Assembly: GCA_037478855.1 (NCBI GenBank)
Contig: JBBFLY010000003.1
Coordinates: forward strand, 1-64,000
Length of the DNA stretch: 64,000 bases
Direction of reading: 5' to 3'
Source of the DNA: Rhabdothermincola sp037478855
Lineage (GTDB): Bacteria > Actinomycetota > Acidimicrobiia > Acidimicrobiales > Acidimicrobilacustridaceae
Shown: positions 1 to 7,878 of the stretch, in pieces
How the letters are laid out: the number at the start of each line of letters is the position of its first letter
How positions within the stretch are numbered: the stretch's first letter is position 1
Translations under genes and position numbers: made by a program
The notes under the pieces: generated by a model
What the model was told of the DNA's origin: nothing
The model's input: the letters and a program-made list of their open reading frames with translations, nothing else
The model's database searches: none

Positions 1-741
1 ATCGACCGGCGTGGTCACCAGCTGCGTCGCTGCGAGGTGCCGCTCGAACACCTCGCGCTCGTCGGTGTTCGCGGCCCGGGTGCGCTGCAGCCCTCCCCCC
101 TGGACGACGGCGAAGGTCAGCTCCCCGTCGGTGTGACCGCGGGGCGCGACGAGCGCGAGTCCCACCGCCACCACCAGCCCGGCGAGCAAAGCGGCCGCGG
201 CCTGCCACCGCCGCTCCCACGCGGCCGACAGCGCGATGCCGCCGACGGCCACGAGCGCCGAGACGGCCAGCGCGGTGCCGAGGCGTGCGGTCTGGCCGAG
301 CGGGGCCGCGGCCTGACCCATCGCCAGCGTGGCCAGCGGAACCCCGCCGAACGGGAAGCTCCAGCGGGCGATCTCCGCGAGGGTGATGGCCCCCGGCAGG
401 GCGATCCAGCGCGCGGGTCGAGCTGGAGGGACCGCCAGCGCAGCGAGAGCGAAGTAGGTCGCGTACACGGCCTGGGCGACGAGGTAGCCGGGTCTGGTCA
501 GATCCCACATCCACAGCGTGGCCGGGAGCAACCACGCCGCCGCGACCAGCCACGACCGGAAGAAGCGGGCTCTGGCCGGCTGGTCTGCGAGGAGCCGGTC
601 CCACAGTGCGACGCCCACGAACGCCGCTGGCCACCAACCCCAGGGTGGAAGCGATGCCGCGATGGTCAGCCCGGCGAGGGCGCAGCGCGCCACGACACCG
701 GCCCGTGGCCACCAGCGGCCGGATCTCGCCACCGAGGTCAT
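1..741 (-). CDS. lnt: Apolipoprotein N-acyltransferase, partial (runs off left edge)
   Basis: This would be the integral membrane enzyme that transfers a fatty acid to the N-terminal cysteine of lipoproteins. Reading from the ATG at 741, the visible 247 residues are mostly hydrophobic helices rich in Trp. They include the family-typical SFPFGGVPLATLA segment (roughly residues 137-149) and then enter the periplasmic nitrilase-like domain with VVQGGGLQ and a conserved NTDEREVFERHL stretch. The catalytic Glu-Lys-Cys triad lies beyond the window edge, so activity cannot be judged. The gene is divergent from the SDR gene at 892, with about 150 bp between them that shows no obvious operator. The identification is from recognised family segments. 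Confidence 0.85.
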   Translation of the reverse strand, partial: MTSVARSGRWWPRAGVVARCALAGLTIAASLPPWGWWPAAFVGVALWDRLLADQPARARFFRSWLVAAAWLLPATLWMWDLTRPGYLVAQAVYATYFALAALAVPPARPARWIALPGAITLAEIARWSFPFGGVPLATLAMGQAAAPLGQTARLGTALAVSALVAVGGIALSAAWERRWQAAAALLAGLVVAVGLALVAPRGHTDGELTFAVVQGGGLQRTRAANTDEREVFERHLAATQLVTTPVD

Positions 742-891
742 GACGTCCACTCTGGCGCCACCCGAGCGCCACTGCACGCCGCCGCGATCCGTCGACGGAA
801 CGGACGTTCGCGCCCGGAGCGTGTCGGCCGTGGCATCGCCGAGCGAGGCGTTGTCGAGCGAGGGGCCGTCGAGCGGTAGCGTCGGCGATCG

Positions 892-1731
892 ATGACCGGA
901 CCAGGACCGCTCGACTCCTTCGCTCCTGACCTCTTCGCCGGAAGGGTGGCGCTGGTGACCGGCGGCGGCACGGGACTCGGGCGTCAGACCACGCTCGGGT
1001 TCGCTCGCTACGGCGCGGACCTCGTGATCGCGAGCCGCAACCCGGATCACCTCGCGAGCTGCGCCGCTGAGGCCGAGCAGCTTGGTCGACGGTGCCTCGC
1101 GGTGCCCACCAACATCCGTGAGGTCGACGACGTCGAACGACTGCGCGACACGGTCTACGAGTGCTTCGGCAGGCTCGACTTCCTCATCAACAACGCGGGC
1201 GGTCAGTTTCCCGCGCTTCCCTCGCAGATCTCCGACAACGGCTGGCGCGCCGTCGTCGACCTGAACCTCAACGGCACCTGGAACATGATCAGCCGTTTCA
1301 TGGGGCCCATGGCCGAGGCGGGGTACGGGTCGATCGTGAACGTGGTGCACATCTTCTCGTTCGAGCGTGGCGCACCGATGTTCGTGCACTCCGGCGCCGC
1401 CCGGGCCGGTGTGGTGAACATGACCCGCACCCTCGCGCCGTACCTCGGGTACCACGGGGTGACGATCAACGCGCTCGCACCGGGAACGATCGCGACCGAG
1501 GGCATGCAGCGCAACGAGGTGGGCCAGCTCGGCTACGACGAGGAGGCCTGGGCACGCACGGTCGACGAGATCGGCCCCATGAGACGGATGGGGACCGCCG
1601 AGGAGATGGCCGCCATCATCCTGTTCCTCTGCTCGCCGGCGGCGCGCTTCATCAACGGCGCGGCCATCGTCGCCGACGGCGGTGAGCTGCGCAGCAACTG
1701 GCCCCAGTTCTTCGAGCGTGGGAGCCTCTGA
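892..1731 (+). CDS. SDR-family oxidoreductase, enoyl/dienoyl-CoA reductase-like
   Basis: A 279-residue short-chain dehydrogenase/reductase. The NAD(P)-binding glycine motif TGGGTGLG is at residues 23-30 and NNAG at 100-103. The usual YxxxK catalytic pair is absent; the equivalent region reads VHSGAARAGVVNMTR, which resembles the HSGAARAG segment of peroxisomal trans-2-enoyl-CoA reductases. A role on acyl-CoA substrates is therefore more likely than a sugar or alcohol dehydrogenase role, but this is inference. The C-terminal half keeps NALAPG and the FLCSPAARFINGA motif that precedes the final VADGG of classical SDRs. It is a single-gene unit, convergent with the sortase gene downstream. Confidence 0.85.
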   Translation: MTGPGPLDSFAPDLFAGRVALVTGGGTGLGRQTTLGFARYGADLVIASRNPDHLASCAAEAEQLGRRCLAVPTNIREVDDVERLRDTVYECFGRLDFLINNAGGQFPALPSQISDNGWRAVVDLNLNGTWNMISRFMGPMAEAGYGSIVNVVHIFSFERGAPMFVHSGAARAGVVNMTRTLAPYLGYHGVTINALAPGTIATEGMQRNEVGQLGYDEEAWARTVDEIGPMRRMGTAEEMAAIILFLCSPAARFINGAAIVADGGELRSNWPQFFERGSL

Positions 1732-1856
1732 GGTCCTCCCATGCCGCGAGGTGGCGGGTCCGGAGCCACGGCCCGGGTCTGCCTCCACCGCCGTTCGTGG
1801 CCTTCTCGGTGACGAGAGGAGCGAGAGGCGATGGCCGGGCGGCAGGTCTGGGGCAT

Positions 1857-2645
1857 TCAGTCGTTGGAGCCGGCGAACGGGTCGGTGCCCGTCGCCCCCT
1901 GCGCGTCGGTGGCCGGTCGCACCAGCAACGTGTGCGTCGTGCTCCGCGCCTCCGCGTCGAGCGGTGGCAGCTCGTCGTCCCGGTCGACCGGACGTCCGTC
2001 GTCGTCGAGGAGACGGAGCTTGGCGACGATGCGCTCCCGGGCCGAGCCGGGGGGATGGCAGGCGAAGAGCGTCGCGGTGTGCGCGTAGGACTGCGCCGCG
2101 ATGTCGACCCACTCGGCCGGCACCGTGATCACCCCACGGACCTCGTAGACGAACCGTCCGTCCACCGTCGTGAAGATGACCCGGTCACCGGGCTCGAGCT
2201 CGTTGAGCCGGGCGAACGGCTTCGAGTAGGTCGTGCGGTGGCCGGCGATGACCACGTTGCCGAGGCCACCGGGACGGGCAGTGCCCGGCCACCAGCCCGG
2301 CCCACGGTTGATGGCGGTGAGCGTCACCCCCCGCTGGATCTCCTCGACGACGCCGAGCTTGGGGATCTCGATGGTTCCCACCACGATCTTCGGGGTGGGG
2401 GCGTAGGGGTTGTCGGGCAGCGCCTCGGGGATCGGCAGCGGCAGCCGGGGAGTGAGCTCGATGGTCGGCGCCGGGCGATCGGCCAGCGCGACGGCCGCGC
2501 CGGCCGCGAGACCGCGCAGCTCGTCGACCGTTGCGCCGTCGTCGGCTCGGGCGGCCACCGCCGCCACGAGGGCCAGCACGGCGAGGGCGGCGGCCGGAAC
2601 CGCGACCGACAGCTGGCGGGATCCCAGCGGCAGCGGTGACGGCAT
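1857..2645 (-). CDS. Sortase (class E-like transpeptidase)
   Basis: A membrane-anchored cysteine transpeptidase of about 262 residues that would attach secreted proteins to the cell envelope. A single N-terminal hydrophobic segment (VAVPAAALAVLALVAAVAA) is followed by a proline-rich linker and the sortase domain. The catalytic His is in VIAGHRTT, the Cys in TLFACHPPGS and the Arg in ARERIVAK. I chose the ATG at 2645 because a GGGAG sits about 10 nt before it; longer readings overlap the lipoprotein gene at 2776. No LPxTG-type substrate is encoded nearby, so its target is unknown. It follows the ZnuA-like gene on the same strand. Confidence 0.87.
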   Translation of the reverse strand: MPSPLPLGSRQLSVAVPAAALAVLALVAAVAARADDGATVDELRGLAAGAAVALADRPAPTIELTPRLPLPIPEALPDNPYAPTPKIVVGTIEIPKLGVVEEIQRGVTLTAINRGPGWWPGTARPGGLGNVVIAGHRTTYSKPFARLNELEPGDRVIFTTVDGRFVYEVRGVITVPAEWVDIAAQSYAHTATLFACHPPGSARERIVAKLRLLDDDGRPVDRDDELPPLDAEARSTTHTLLVRPATDAQGATGTDPFAGSND

Positions 2646-2775
2646 GCGCAGCATTCTCCCATCCCCGGCGGCCCTGAGGGCCCCAGCCGTGTCTGAGCCG
2701 TCGAGCCCACCGGCTCCGGTGAACCGGCGGGGAGTCCGGCGCGTGGCCGGGGGAGGGTCCGGCGAAACCCGGAGG

Positions 2776-3648
2776 TCAGGGCGTCCGGCTGAGAGCGGTG
2801 GCCAGGTTGCGAGCATCGACTACGAGCAGACCTGGCAGGGTCTCCGCCCCCGAGCCTTCCGGCCCGAGCCCGGCCGTGTAGAGCACGACGTCGGTCGGAG
2901 CCGGACGGTCACCTCCCGGCGCGACGATCGACAGCCCGTAGCGCTGCGCGAAGTAGCCGAGATGCGGGTCGTCGGTGACCACGAGCCGCGCCGTGTCCGG
3001 CAGATCACCCAGGACCGCCTGCACGGTCTCATCGGCAGCCGCCAGGTCGCGCTCGACACGTCCGACGTTCACCGCGGTGAGCACCGCGGCGCCCGGGGAG
3101 AGCCGGTCGAGCGCCGCGGCGATCGACCGAGCCGCCTGGACCGCCCGGTCGGGATCCTTCCAGAACGCGGGGTCGGGCGCGCCGGGTGCCGGGGCACCAG
3201 GGCCGCTGGGTGCAGGGCCGAAGGTGTAGGCAGGTCCCTCTCCGTACGGCTCCGGCGCGAGCTCGTCCAGCAGGTCCACCACCGGTGTGCCGCGGCGTCG
3301 AGCCGCGTCGAGCGCGGGTTGGAGGCCCATCTCCCAACCGCCGCCCACCGACACGATCAGATCGGCATCGCCGAGCAGCGCGTCGGTGCGCTCGTCACCG
3401 GTGAACCCCGGCGGGTCGGTGCCGGTCGGGATCACCACCGACACCTCGGCGCTCGGACCGGCGACGGCGCGGACCAACCAGCCGACGATGTCGGTGGTGG
3501 CCACCACCAGGGGGGTGGAGCGCTCGTCGCTGCTGCACCCGGTGGAGGTCACCAGCAGGGTCGCGGCTAGCAGGACCAGCCACGCCACCGGGCGGGAGCG
3601 GGCGCGACGGCTCCCGGTCACATCAGGATGGTCCGGATCGGATCCCAC
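2776..3648 (-). CDS. ZnuA-like substrate-binding lipoprotein with altered metal site
   Basis: A 290-residue lipoprotein of the metal-ABC solute-binding family (ZnuA/TroA fold). The signal peptide ends in a lipobox with Cys38 (LLVTSTGC). The fold-typical segments are present: VVATTDIVGWLVRAVAG, VVIPTGTDPPGF, ADLIVSVGGGWE, DPAFWKDP and TDDPHLGYFAQRYGL. Two canonical metal-binding histidines are missing: the GTDPH His is Pro (GTDPPGF) and the DPHxW His is Ala (DPAFW). Only the His in DDPHLGYFA remains. The zinc-type paralogue at 13877 keeps all of them. No permease or ATPase lies nearby; the upstream neighbours on this strand are ctaG and sco, so a metallochaperone-like or non-zinc role is possible. 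The start is a GTG; another GTG at 3621 is equally possible. Confidence 0.75.
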   Translation of the reverse strand: MGSDPDHPDVTGSRRARSRPVAWLVLLAATLLVTSTGCSSDERSTPLVVATTDIVGWLVRAVAGPSAEVSVVIPTGTDPPGFTGDERTDALLGDADLIVSVGGGWEMGLQPALDAARRRGTPVVDLLDELAPEPYGEGPAYTFGPAPSGPGAPAPGAPDPAFWKDPDRAVQAARSIAAALDRLSPGAAVLTAVNVGRVERDLAAADETVQAVLGDLPDTARLVVTDDPHLGYFAQRYGLSIVAPGGDRPAPTDVVLYTAGLGPEGSGAETLPGLLVVDARNLATALSRTP

Positions 3649-3727
3649 GGTGCACGGGAACCCGCGTGAGCCGGCCGCGGGTCGCCCTCGGAGCGGGTCT
3701 CGTCGATCGGAGTCGATCGGACAAGGG

Positions 3728-4579
3728 TCATCGCTCGCTGGCCGGCGTTGGCACCTTCGACGCTGACGATGCGGGCCGCCACTCGCGGGTGGCCCAGCGA
3801 GCGAAGATCACGAAGATCACCGTCCACACGATCGGGATGTTGCCGATCTTCATGAGGATGCCGGCCATCTGCTGATCGTCGCTGGCTGACAGCCCGTACA
3901 CCCGAGGTGCGAGCTCGTAGGTGCGGTAGAGCGGGAAGTCGGCGAAGGTGAGCATGCCTCCCGGCACCATGGCGATCGCCCCCGCGGCGAGGAACAGGTA
4001 GACGCAGCGCACTGCCGGTGAGGGGTGGCGCAGCTCTTGCAGCGGGCTCACGAGCGGGGTCCACAGCAGCAGCCCCGACAGGAGCCACACCACGTCGAGG
4101 GCCATGGAGCCGAGCTGACTGGTGCGGAAGGTGTCGACGGTGAACGGAGCGTGCGTGGCGAGGAGCACGAGGTTGTAGCCGACTCCCGCCACGACCGGGC
4201 GGGCTAGCCTCCGCAGCACCCCCTCGAGCTGGAACCGCTCTACGGCGGGTCGCACCATCCACTCCGGGATGCCGAGCAGCAGCAGGGGCGCTGCGACGAG
4301 GGTGTAGAGCATGTACTGCACCATGTGCGCGGTGGCGAGGTAGCCGGCGCCGAGCACGCCGAGAGGCCAGTCCGTGGCCAACCAGAGCAGCGCCATGCCG
4401 AGTCCGAACCACAGCCGCTTGCGTCGATCGTCCGGGCTGACGGGGAGGCCTCGGCGCCGGTGGCGGTGCCACGCCCACACGTAGGCGCCGATCAGTGACA
4501 GCATCGTGATCCAGATGCCGGGATAGGCCCGGAAGGCCCACGTCCACGGCTCGCGGGTGGCGCTGCACCACCAGCTCAC
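3728..4579 (-). CDS. ctaG: Cytochrome c oxidase assembly protein, CtaG (caa3 type)
   Basis: A polytopic membrane protein of 283 residues with about seven hydrophobic helices, matching the actinobacterial/Bacillus caa3-CtaG family that delivers copper to heme-copper oxidase. Recognisable segments include WTWAFRAYPGIWITML near the N-terminus, ATAHMVQYMLYTLVAAPLLLLGIP in the middle (broken here by family variation) and LAAGAIAMVPGGMLTFADFPLY near the C-terminus, with membrane histidines. It starts at GTG 4579, overlapping the sco stop by 4 bp (GTGA), so the two are translationally coupled. The pairing with sco supports a role in copper insertion. No oxidase subunit genes are in this window. Confidence 0.85.
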   Translation of the reverse strand: MSWWCSATREPWTWAFRAYPGIWITMLSLIGAYVWAWHRHRRRGLPVSPDDRRKRLWFGLGMALLWLATDWPLGVLGAGYLATAHMVQYMLYTLVAAPLLLLGIPEWMVRPAVERFQLEGVLRRLARPVVAGVGYNLVLLATHAPFTVDTFRTSQLGSMALDVVWLLSGLLLWTPLVSPLQELRHPSPAVRCVYLFLAAGAIAMVPGGMLTFADFPLYRTYELAPRVYGLSASDDQQMAGILMKIGNIPIVWTVIFVIFARWATREWRPASSASKVPTPASER

Positions 4580-5337
4580 GACGGGCGCTCCGTGCTCGGA
4601 TCGGGCCACTGCGCCTTCGCCAGTCGGGGGAGGTCGCGCACCCAGTCCTCTTGGCGGGTGCCGAAGGGGTAGACCAGGCGCACGCGATCGTCGGGGGTGA
4701 TCACGAACACCCCTGAGGTGTGTCCGACGAGGTAGTCGCCACGGGAGTTCGGCTCCTGAGCGACCGCGACGGTGGCACCCATCGCCTGCTGGGCGGCTTC
4801 GACCGCGGTCTGATCCCCGGTGAGGCCGATGAAGTCCCGGCTGAAGCTGTGCACCCACGAGTCGAGACGCTCAGGGGTGTCGCGTGCCGGGTCGGTGGTT
4901 ACGAACACCACCTCGACGGGGACGTCGACCTTCTGGAGCGCTTGGGCGATGGTGGCCAGCTGCACCGGGCAGACGTCCGGGCAGTTGGTGTAGCCGAAGA
5001 AGACCAGCGTGAGGTGTCCTCTCGTCTGGGCCTCGAAGTCGTAGGGCGCACCGGAGGTGTCGGTGAGGATGAAAGACGGTCGGGGTTGGGCGGGCTCGAG
5101 CACCCGCCCCGCCCATTCCCCACCCGCGTCCGAGGGGCCCTCGTGGCCTGTGCGAGATGCGAGGGCGAATGCCGCGATGGCCAGGAAGAGCGCACCGCCG
5201 AGCAGAAAGGACGCGATCACCCAGCGCGGGACCACAGGTGGCTGGGAGGCCGACTGCGGGCGGTCGGCGTCGAGCGGCACGGGGGGGAGGGTGCTGGTCA
5301 CGATCAGCACATTGTCGCCGACGCGCGTGCGAAACAC
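4576..5337 (-). CDS. sco: SCO1/SenC-family copper chaperone
   Basis: A 253-residue membrane-anchored thioredoxin-fold protein that binds Cu and matures the CuA site of cytochrome c oxidase. One transmembrane helix (WVIASFLLGGALFLAIAAFAL) precedes the domain. The Cu-binding CxxxC is in TNCPDVCPVQLATI and the distal His in LVGHTSGVFVI. It is the first gene of a sco-ctaG pair with a 4-bp overlap. The start could be ATG 5337 or GTG 5310; the choice affects only the cytoplasmic tail. It is followed by the ZnuA-like lipoprotein and the sortase on the same strand. Confidence 0.9.
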   Translation of the reverse strand: MFRTRVGDNVLIVTSTLPPVPLDADRPQSASQPPVVPRWVIASFLLGGALFLAIAAFALASRTGHEGPSDAGGEWAGRVLEPAQPRPSFILTDTSGAPYDFEAQTRGHLTLVFFGYTNCPDVCPVQLATIAQALQKVDVPVEVVFVTTDPARDTPERLDSWVHSFSRDFIGLTGDQTAVEAAQQAMGATVAVAQEPNSRGDYLVGHTSGVFVITPDDRVRLVYPFGTRQEDWVRDLPRLAKAQWPDPSTERPS

Positions 5338-5380
5338 CTACCGGGGTCCTCGCCTCGCCGCGCAGCGTCTCGCCTTCGCT

Positions 5381-5422
5381 CACGTGCTGTGGCCGCGAGA
5401 GGTATGGCGGCCACAGCACGTG
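5381..5422 (-). terminator. Strong 16-bp perfect hairpin after the LLM gene
   Basis: CACGTGCTGTGGCCGC (5381-5396) and its exact reverse complement (5407-5422) flank a 10-nt loop. The hairpin begins 4 nt past the stop of the flavoprotein gene at 5427 and lies upstream of sco. There is no T tract, as is common for actinobacterial terminators. Confidence 0.65.
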
Positions 5423-5426
5423 GCGA

Positions 5427-6554
5427 TCAGGCTTCGGCGGCGTCCCGGAACCGGGTGGTGCGGTGCACGGGGTCCGTGTCGAAGCGAGGGATCACCTCCC
5501 TGCCGAACAGCTCGAAGGAGGCCAGGGCGTCGTCAAGTGACATCTGGGTGGTGAGCGGGCTGAAGACCAGCTGGTCGATGCCGAGGTCCCGGTAGATCGC
5601 GACGCCACGCGCACAGTCATCGGGGTCGCCGGCGATGATCGCGCCGGTGGCTGCGAGCGCCTCGACCTCATCGGGGGTCGGCTCGGGGATGAGATCCGGC
5701 CACTGGGGCACGCCCTTTGGTCGGGGGAAGGTGTCGAGCCAGCGCAGGACCTGCGAGTGGTAGTAGGACATGCCGATGCTGGCAGCCAGCTTGAAGGCGT
5801 CGTCGCGGTTCTCGCAGCAGACCATGTTGGTGACGCACAGCACGTTGTCGTTGGCGTAGCCGGTCACCGGGTCGCAATCCCGAATGGCCGCCTTGTAGGC
5901 GGCGGTCGCCGTCGGGATCTTCGACTTCGCCGGAGGGCCGAACGCGAAGCAGAGCACCCCGAGACCGTTTGCTGCGGCGATCTCGAAGGTCTCGGGGTTG
6001 CCGGCCGCGACCCACATCGGCGGTGGGGTCTTGCGGTACAGCTTCGGCACCACGTTGCGCTCCGGCACCGAGAAGTACTTCCCCTCGTGCTGATAGGAGG
6101 TGGAGGCCCACATCTTCGGGAACTCGCGCAGCGTCTCCGCCCACATCTCGCGGGTCGAGTCCCAGTCGGTCACCCCGAAACCACCCATCTCAGTCGTCGA
6201 GGATCCGCGCCCGGTGCCGAACTCGTAGCGTCCTTCGGTGAGGTGATCGAGGGTCGCCACCTGCTCCGCCACACGCACCGGGTGGTTCACCACGGGGGTG
6301 GTGTTGGTGATGGCGGAGCCAACGTGCAGCGTCGTGGTCCTGGCCGCGACGAAGGCGGCGAACACCTCGGGTGCGGCCATGTGCGAGTACTCGGTGAGGA
6401 AGTGGTGCTCGGACGCCCACGCGTACTTGAAGCCCCAGGCCTCGCAGCGCACGGCGATCTCGACGCTGTCCGTGAGACGCTCGTGTTCGAGGTCGGGGTT
6501 GCCCTCGGCGAGCGGGGCGGGTACCGCCCCCTGGGCGAAGAATCCGAACTCCAT
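5427..6554 (-). CDS. LLM-class flavin-dependent oxidoreductase
   Basis: A luciferase-like monooxygenase-fold protein of 375 residues, FMN- or F420-dependent by family. It begins MEFGFFAQG and has family segments such as CEAWGFKYAWASEHHF, TTLHVGSAITNTTPVVNHPVR (in part), DHLTEGRYEFGTGRGSS and PPPMWVAAGNPETFEIAA. The ATG at 6554 is preceded by AAGGAGG at ideal spacing, which settles the start; upstream in-frame ATGs lie inside the operator region. It is divergent from the Rieske oxygenase at 6692 across 137 bp that carry three palindromes, so the two are probably co-regulated and may act on the same substrate. The substrate is unknown. Confidence 0.85.
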   Translation of the reverse strand: MEFGFFAQGAVPAPLAEGNPDLEHERLTDSVEIAVRCEAWGFKYAWASEHHFLTEYSHMAAPEVFAAFVAARTTTLHVGSAITNTTPVVNHPVRVAEQVATLDHLTEGRYEFGTGRGSSTTEMGGFGVTDWDSTREMWAETLREFPKMWASTSYQHEGKYFSVPERNVVPKLYRKTPPPMWVAAGNPETFEIAAANGLGVLCFAFGPPAKSKIPTATAAYKAAIRDCDPVTGYANDNVLCVTNMVCCENRDDAFKLAASIGMSYYHSQVLRWLDTFPRPKGVPQWPDLIPEPTPDEVEALAATGAIIAGDPDDCARGVAIYRDLGIDQLVFSPLTTQMSLDDALASFELFGREVIPRFDTDPVHRTTRFRDAAEA

Positions 6555-6575
6555 CACTGCCTCCTTACCGGTGGG

Positions 6576-6599
6576 AAAACGAGAACGTGTTCTCGTTTT
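6576..6599. promoter_or_regulatory. 24-bp palindromic operator with AGAACGTGTTCT core
   Basis: AAAACGAGAACG/TGTTCTCGTTTT is an inverted repeat matching at 11 of 12 pairs. It lies 22 bp upstream of the LLM start. The inner AAC-N2-GTT core is shared with the site at 6668, which suggests one TetR-type repressor binds both. Confidence 0.6.
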
Positions 6600-6635
6600 G
6601 CGGTCGTTGGTCTTGTACCTGGAGGCCATCCGAGG

Positions 6636-6661
6636 GGGATAGGGACCAAGGTCCCTATCCC
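6636..6661. promoter_or_regulatory. 26-bp perfect palindrome (GGGATAGGGACC-AA-GGTCCCTATCCC)
   Basis: Two exact 12-bp arms surround an AA centre, midway between the divergent LLM and Rieske genes. The inner GGGAC-N4-GTCCC resembles boxes bound by NarL/DevR-type response regulators; that link is inference from the motif only. Confidence 0.5.
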
Positions 6662-6667
6662 TTGAAC

Positions 6668-6681
6668 TAGAACACGTTCTA
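6668..6681. promoter_or_regulatory. KstR-like operator TAGAACACGTTCTA
   Basis: The 14-bp site fits the mycobacterial KstR consensus TnnAACnnGTTnnA at every fixed position. It sits 10 bp before the Rieske oxygenase start, a natural place for a repressor of steroid-responsive genes. No kstR gene is in the window. Confidence 0.5.
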
Positions 6682-6691
6682 CATCTCTCCC

Positions 6692-7768
6692 ATGAGCCGA
6701 TTCCCCTTCCCCGTCCCGTTCGGCTGGTATCAGCTGGCCTGGAGCGACGAGCTCGCCCCCGGCGACGTCTGGCCCCTCTACTACTTCGGCCGGGATCTGG
6801 TCCTCTGGCGTGACACCCAGGGAACCGCCCACCTCCAGGACGCCATCTGCCCGCACCTGGGAGCTCACCTCGGCCACGGCGGCCACGTCGAGGGCTGCGA
6901 GCTGCAATGTCCGTTCCACGGATGGAAGTTCGACGGCGAGGGCCGCAACAGCGACATCCCCTACAGCGGCAAGGTCAACCGCAAGGCCCGACTCGTCACC
7001 TACCCGGTCATCGAGCGCAACGGCCTGCTCATGGCCTGGTACCACCCGTTCGGCGAGGAGCCGAGCTGGGAGATCCCTGAGATCCCCGAGTTCAACGACC
7101 CCGAGCACTACTCGCCCATGGTCCGCCGGACCGTCGAGATCCCCGCGGCGTGGCAGGAGATCGCGGAGAACCAGGTCGACGCGGCCCACTTCCGTTACGT
7201 GCACAACACCGATCAGGTGCCCGAGGTGACCCTGTACGAGACCGACGGTCCTCTCGCCCGGATGCGCTCCATCCAGCACTTCCCGACGCCGCGAGGCGTC
7301 GTCGACGGCAGGATCGACGTCGACACCTACGGGCCCGGGTTCGGGGTCATCCGCTTCAGTGGGATCGTCGACACGGTGCTGATGGGCTGCAACGTGCCGA
7401 TCACGAGCGACGAGTGTGAGCTGCGGTTCAGCTTCACCGTGCGCAAGCTCGACGACGAGGCGGCGACCTCGACCGTGGGTGACGCCTTCGTGGAGGAGGT
7501 GACCCGGCAGGTGATCGAGGACATCCCCATCTGGAAGTACAAGGGCCACGTCACCAAGCCCGCGCTCGCCGACAACGACGGCCCGTATCTCAAGTTTCGG
7601 AAGTGGGCGTCCCAGTTCTATGCCGAGGGGCTCGAGCTCGACCGAGAGGTGTATCCGCCGAGGCGCCCGGCTCGCCCACGGCCCGAGCCCGAGGGCACCC
7701 GGAAGCTCACCGCGTCGTCGCGGTTGAAGAACGAGGACGTGATCAGACCCGACATGATGTCGGGATGA
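6692..7768 (+). CDS. Rieske non-heme iron oxygenase, cholesterol-desaturase (Neverland/DAF-36)-like
   Basis: A 358-residue oxygenase alpha subunit. The [2Fe-2S] Rieske ligands are in CPHLGAHL (Cys53, His55) and CPFHGWKF (Cys73, His76). The mononuclear iron site is in ENQVDAAHFRYVH (Asp163 as bridge, His166, His171). The sequence around the Rieske site, including GGHVEGCELQCPFHGW and IPYS, looks closer to the animal cholesterol 7-desaturase group (Neverland/DAF-36) and to KshA-like enzymes than to aromatic-ring dioxygenases. With the KstR-like site upstream and a ketosteroid isomerase elsewhere in the window, a sterol or steroid substrate is a reasonable inference. A reductase partner is not encoded adjacently. 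Confidence 0.82.
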   Translation: MSRFPFPVPFGWYQLAWSDELAPGDVWPLYYFGRDLVLWRDTQGTAHLQDAICPHLGAHLGHGGHVEGCELQCPFHGWKFDGEGRNSDIPYSGKVNRKARLVTYPVIERNGLLMAWYHPFGEEPSWEIPEIPEFNDPEHYSPMVRRTVEIPAAWQEIAENQVDAAHFRYVHNTDQVPEVTLYETDGPLARMRSIQHFPTPRGVVDGRIDVDTYGPGFGVIRFSGIVDTVLMGCNVPITSDECELRFSFTVRKLDDEAATSTVGDAFVEEVTRQVIEDIPIWKYKGHVTKPALADNDGPYLKFRKWASQFYAEGLELDREVYPPRRPARPRPEPEGTRKLTASSRLKNEDVIRPDMMSG

Positions 7769-7878
7769 CCGCGGTGCGGTCGCCGGCTGGGACGGCGCGC
7801 CCGACGGTCGAGGTCGGCAGACGTCGGCTCAACACCACCGGCTCGCAGGCAGGCGGGACAGGCGGCTCGTAGGCAGGG

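Noticed and set aside
37..879. Plus-strand reading frame at the left edge
   Set aside because: It is rich in Arg, Gly and Glu with no domain pattern, and the minus strand encodes apolipoprotein N-acyltransferase.
7769..7878. Near-repeat GGCTCG(C/T)AGGCAGG in the convergent gap
   Set aside because: Two short imperfect copies are within chance for GC-rich DNA and form no convincing hairpin.
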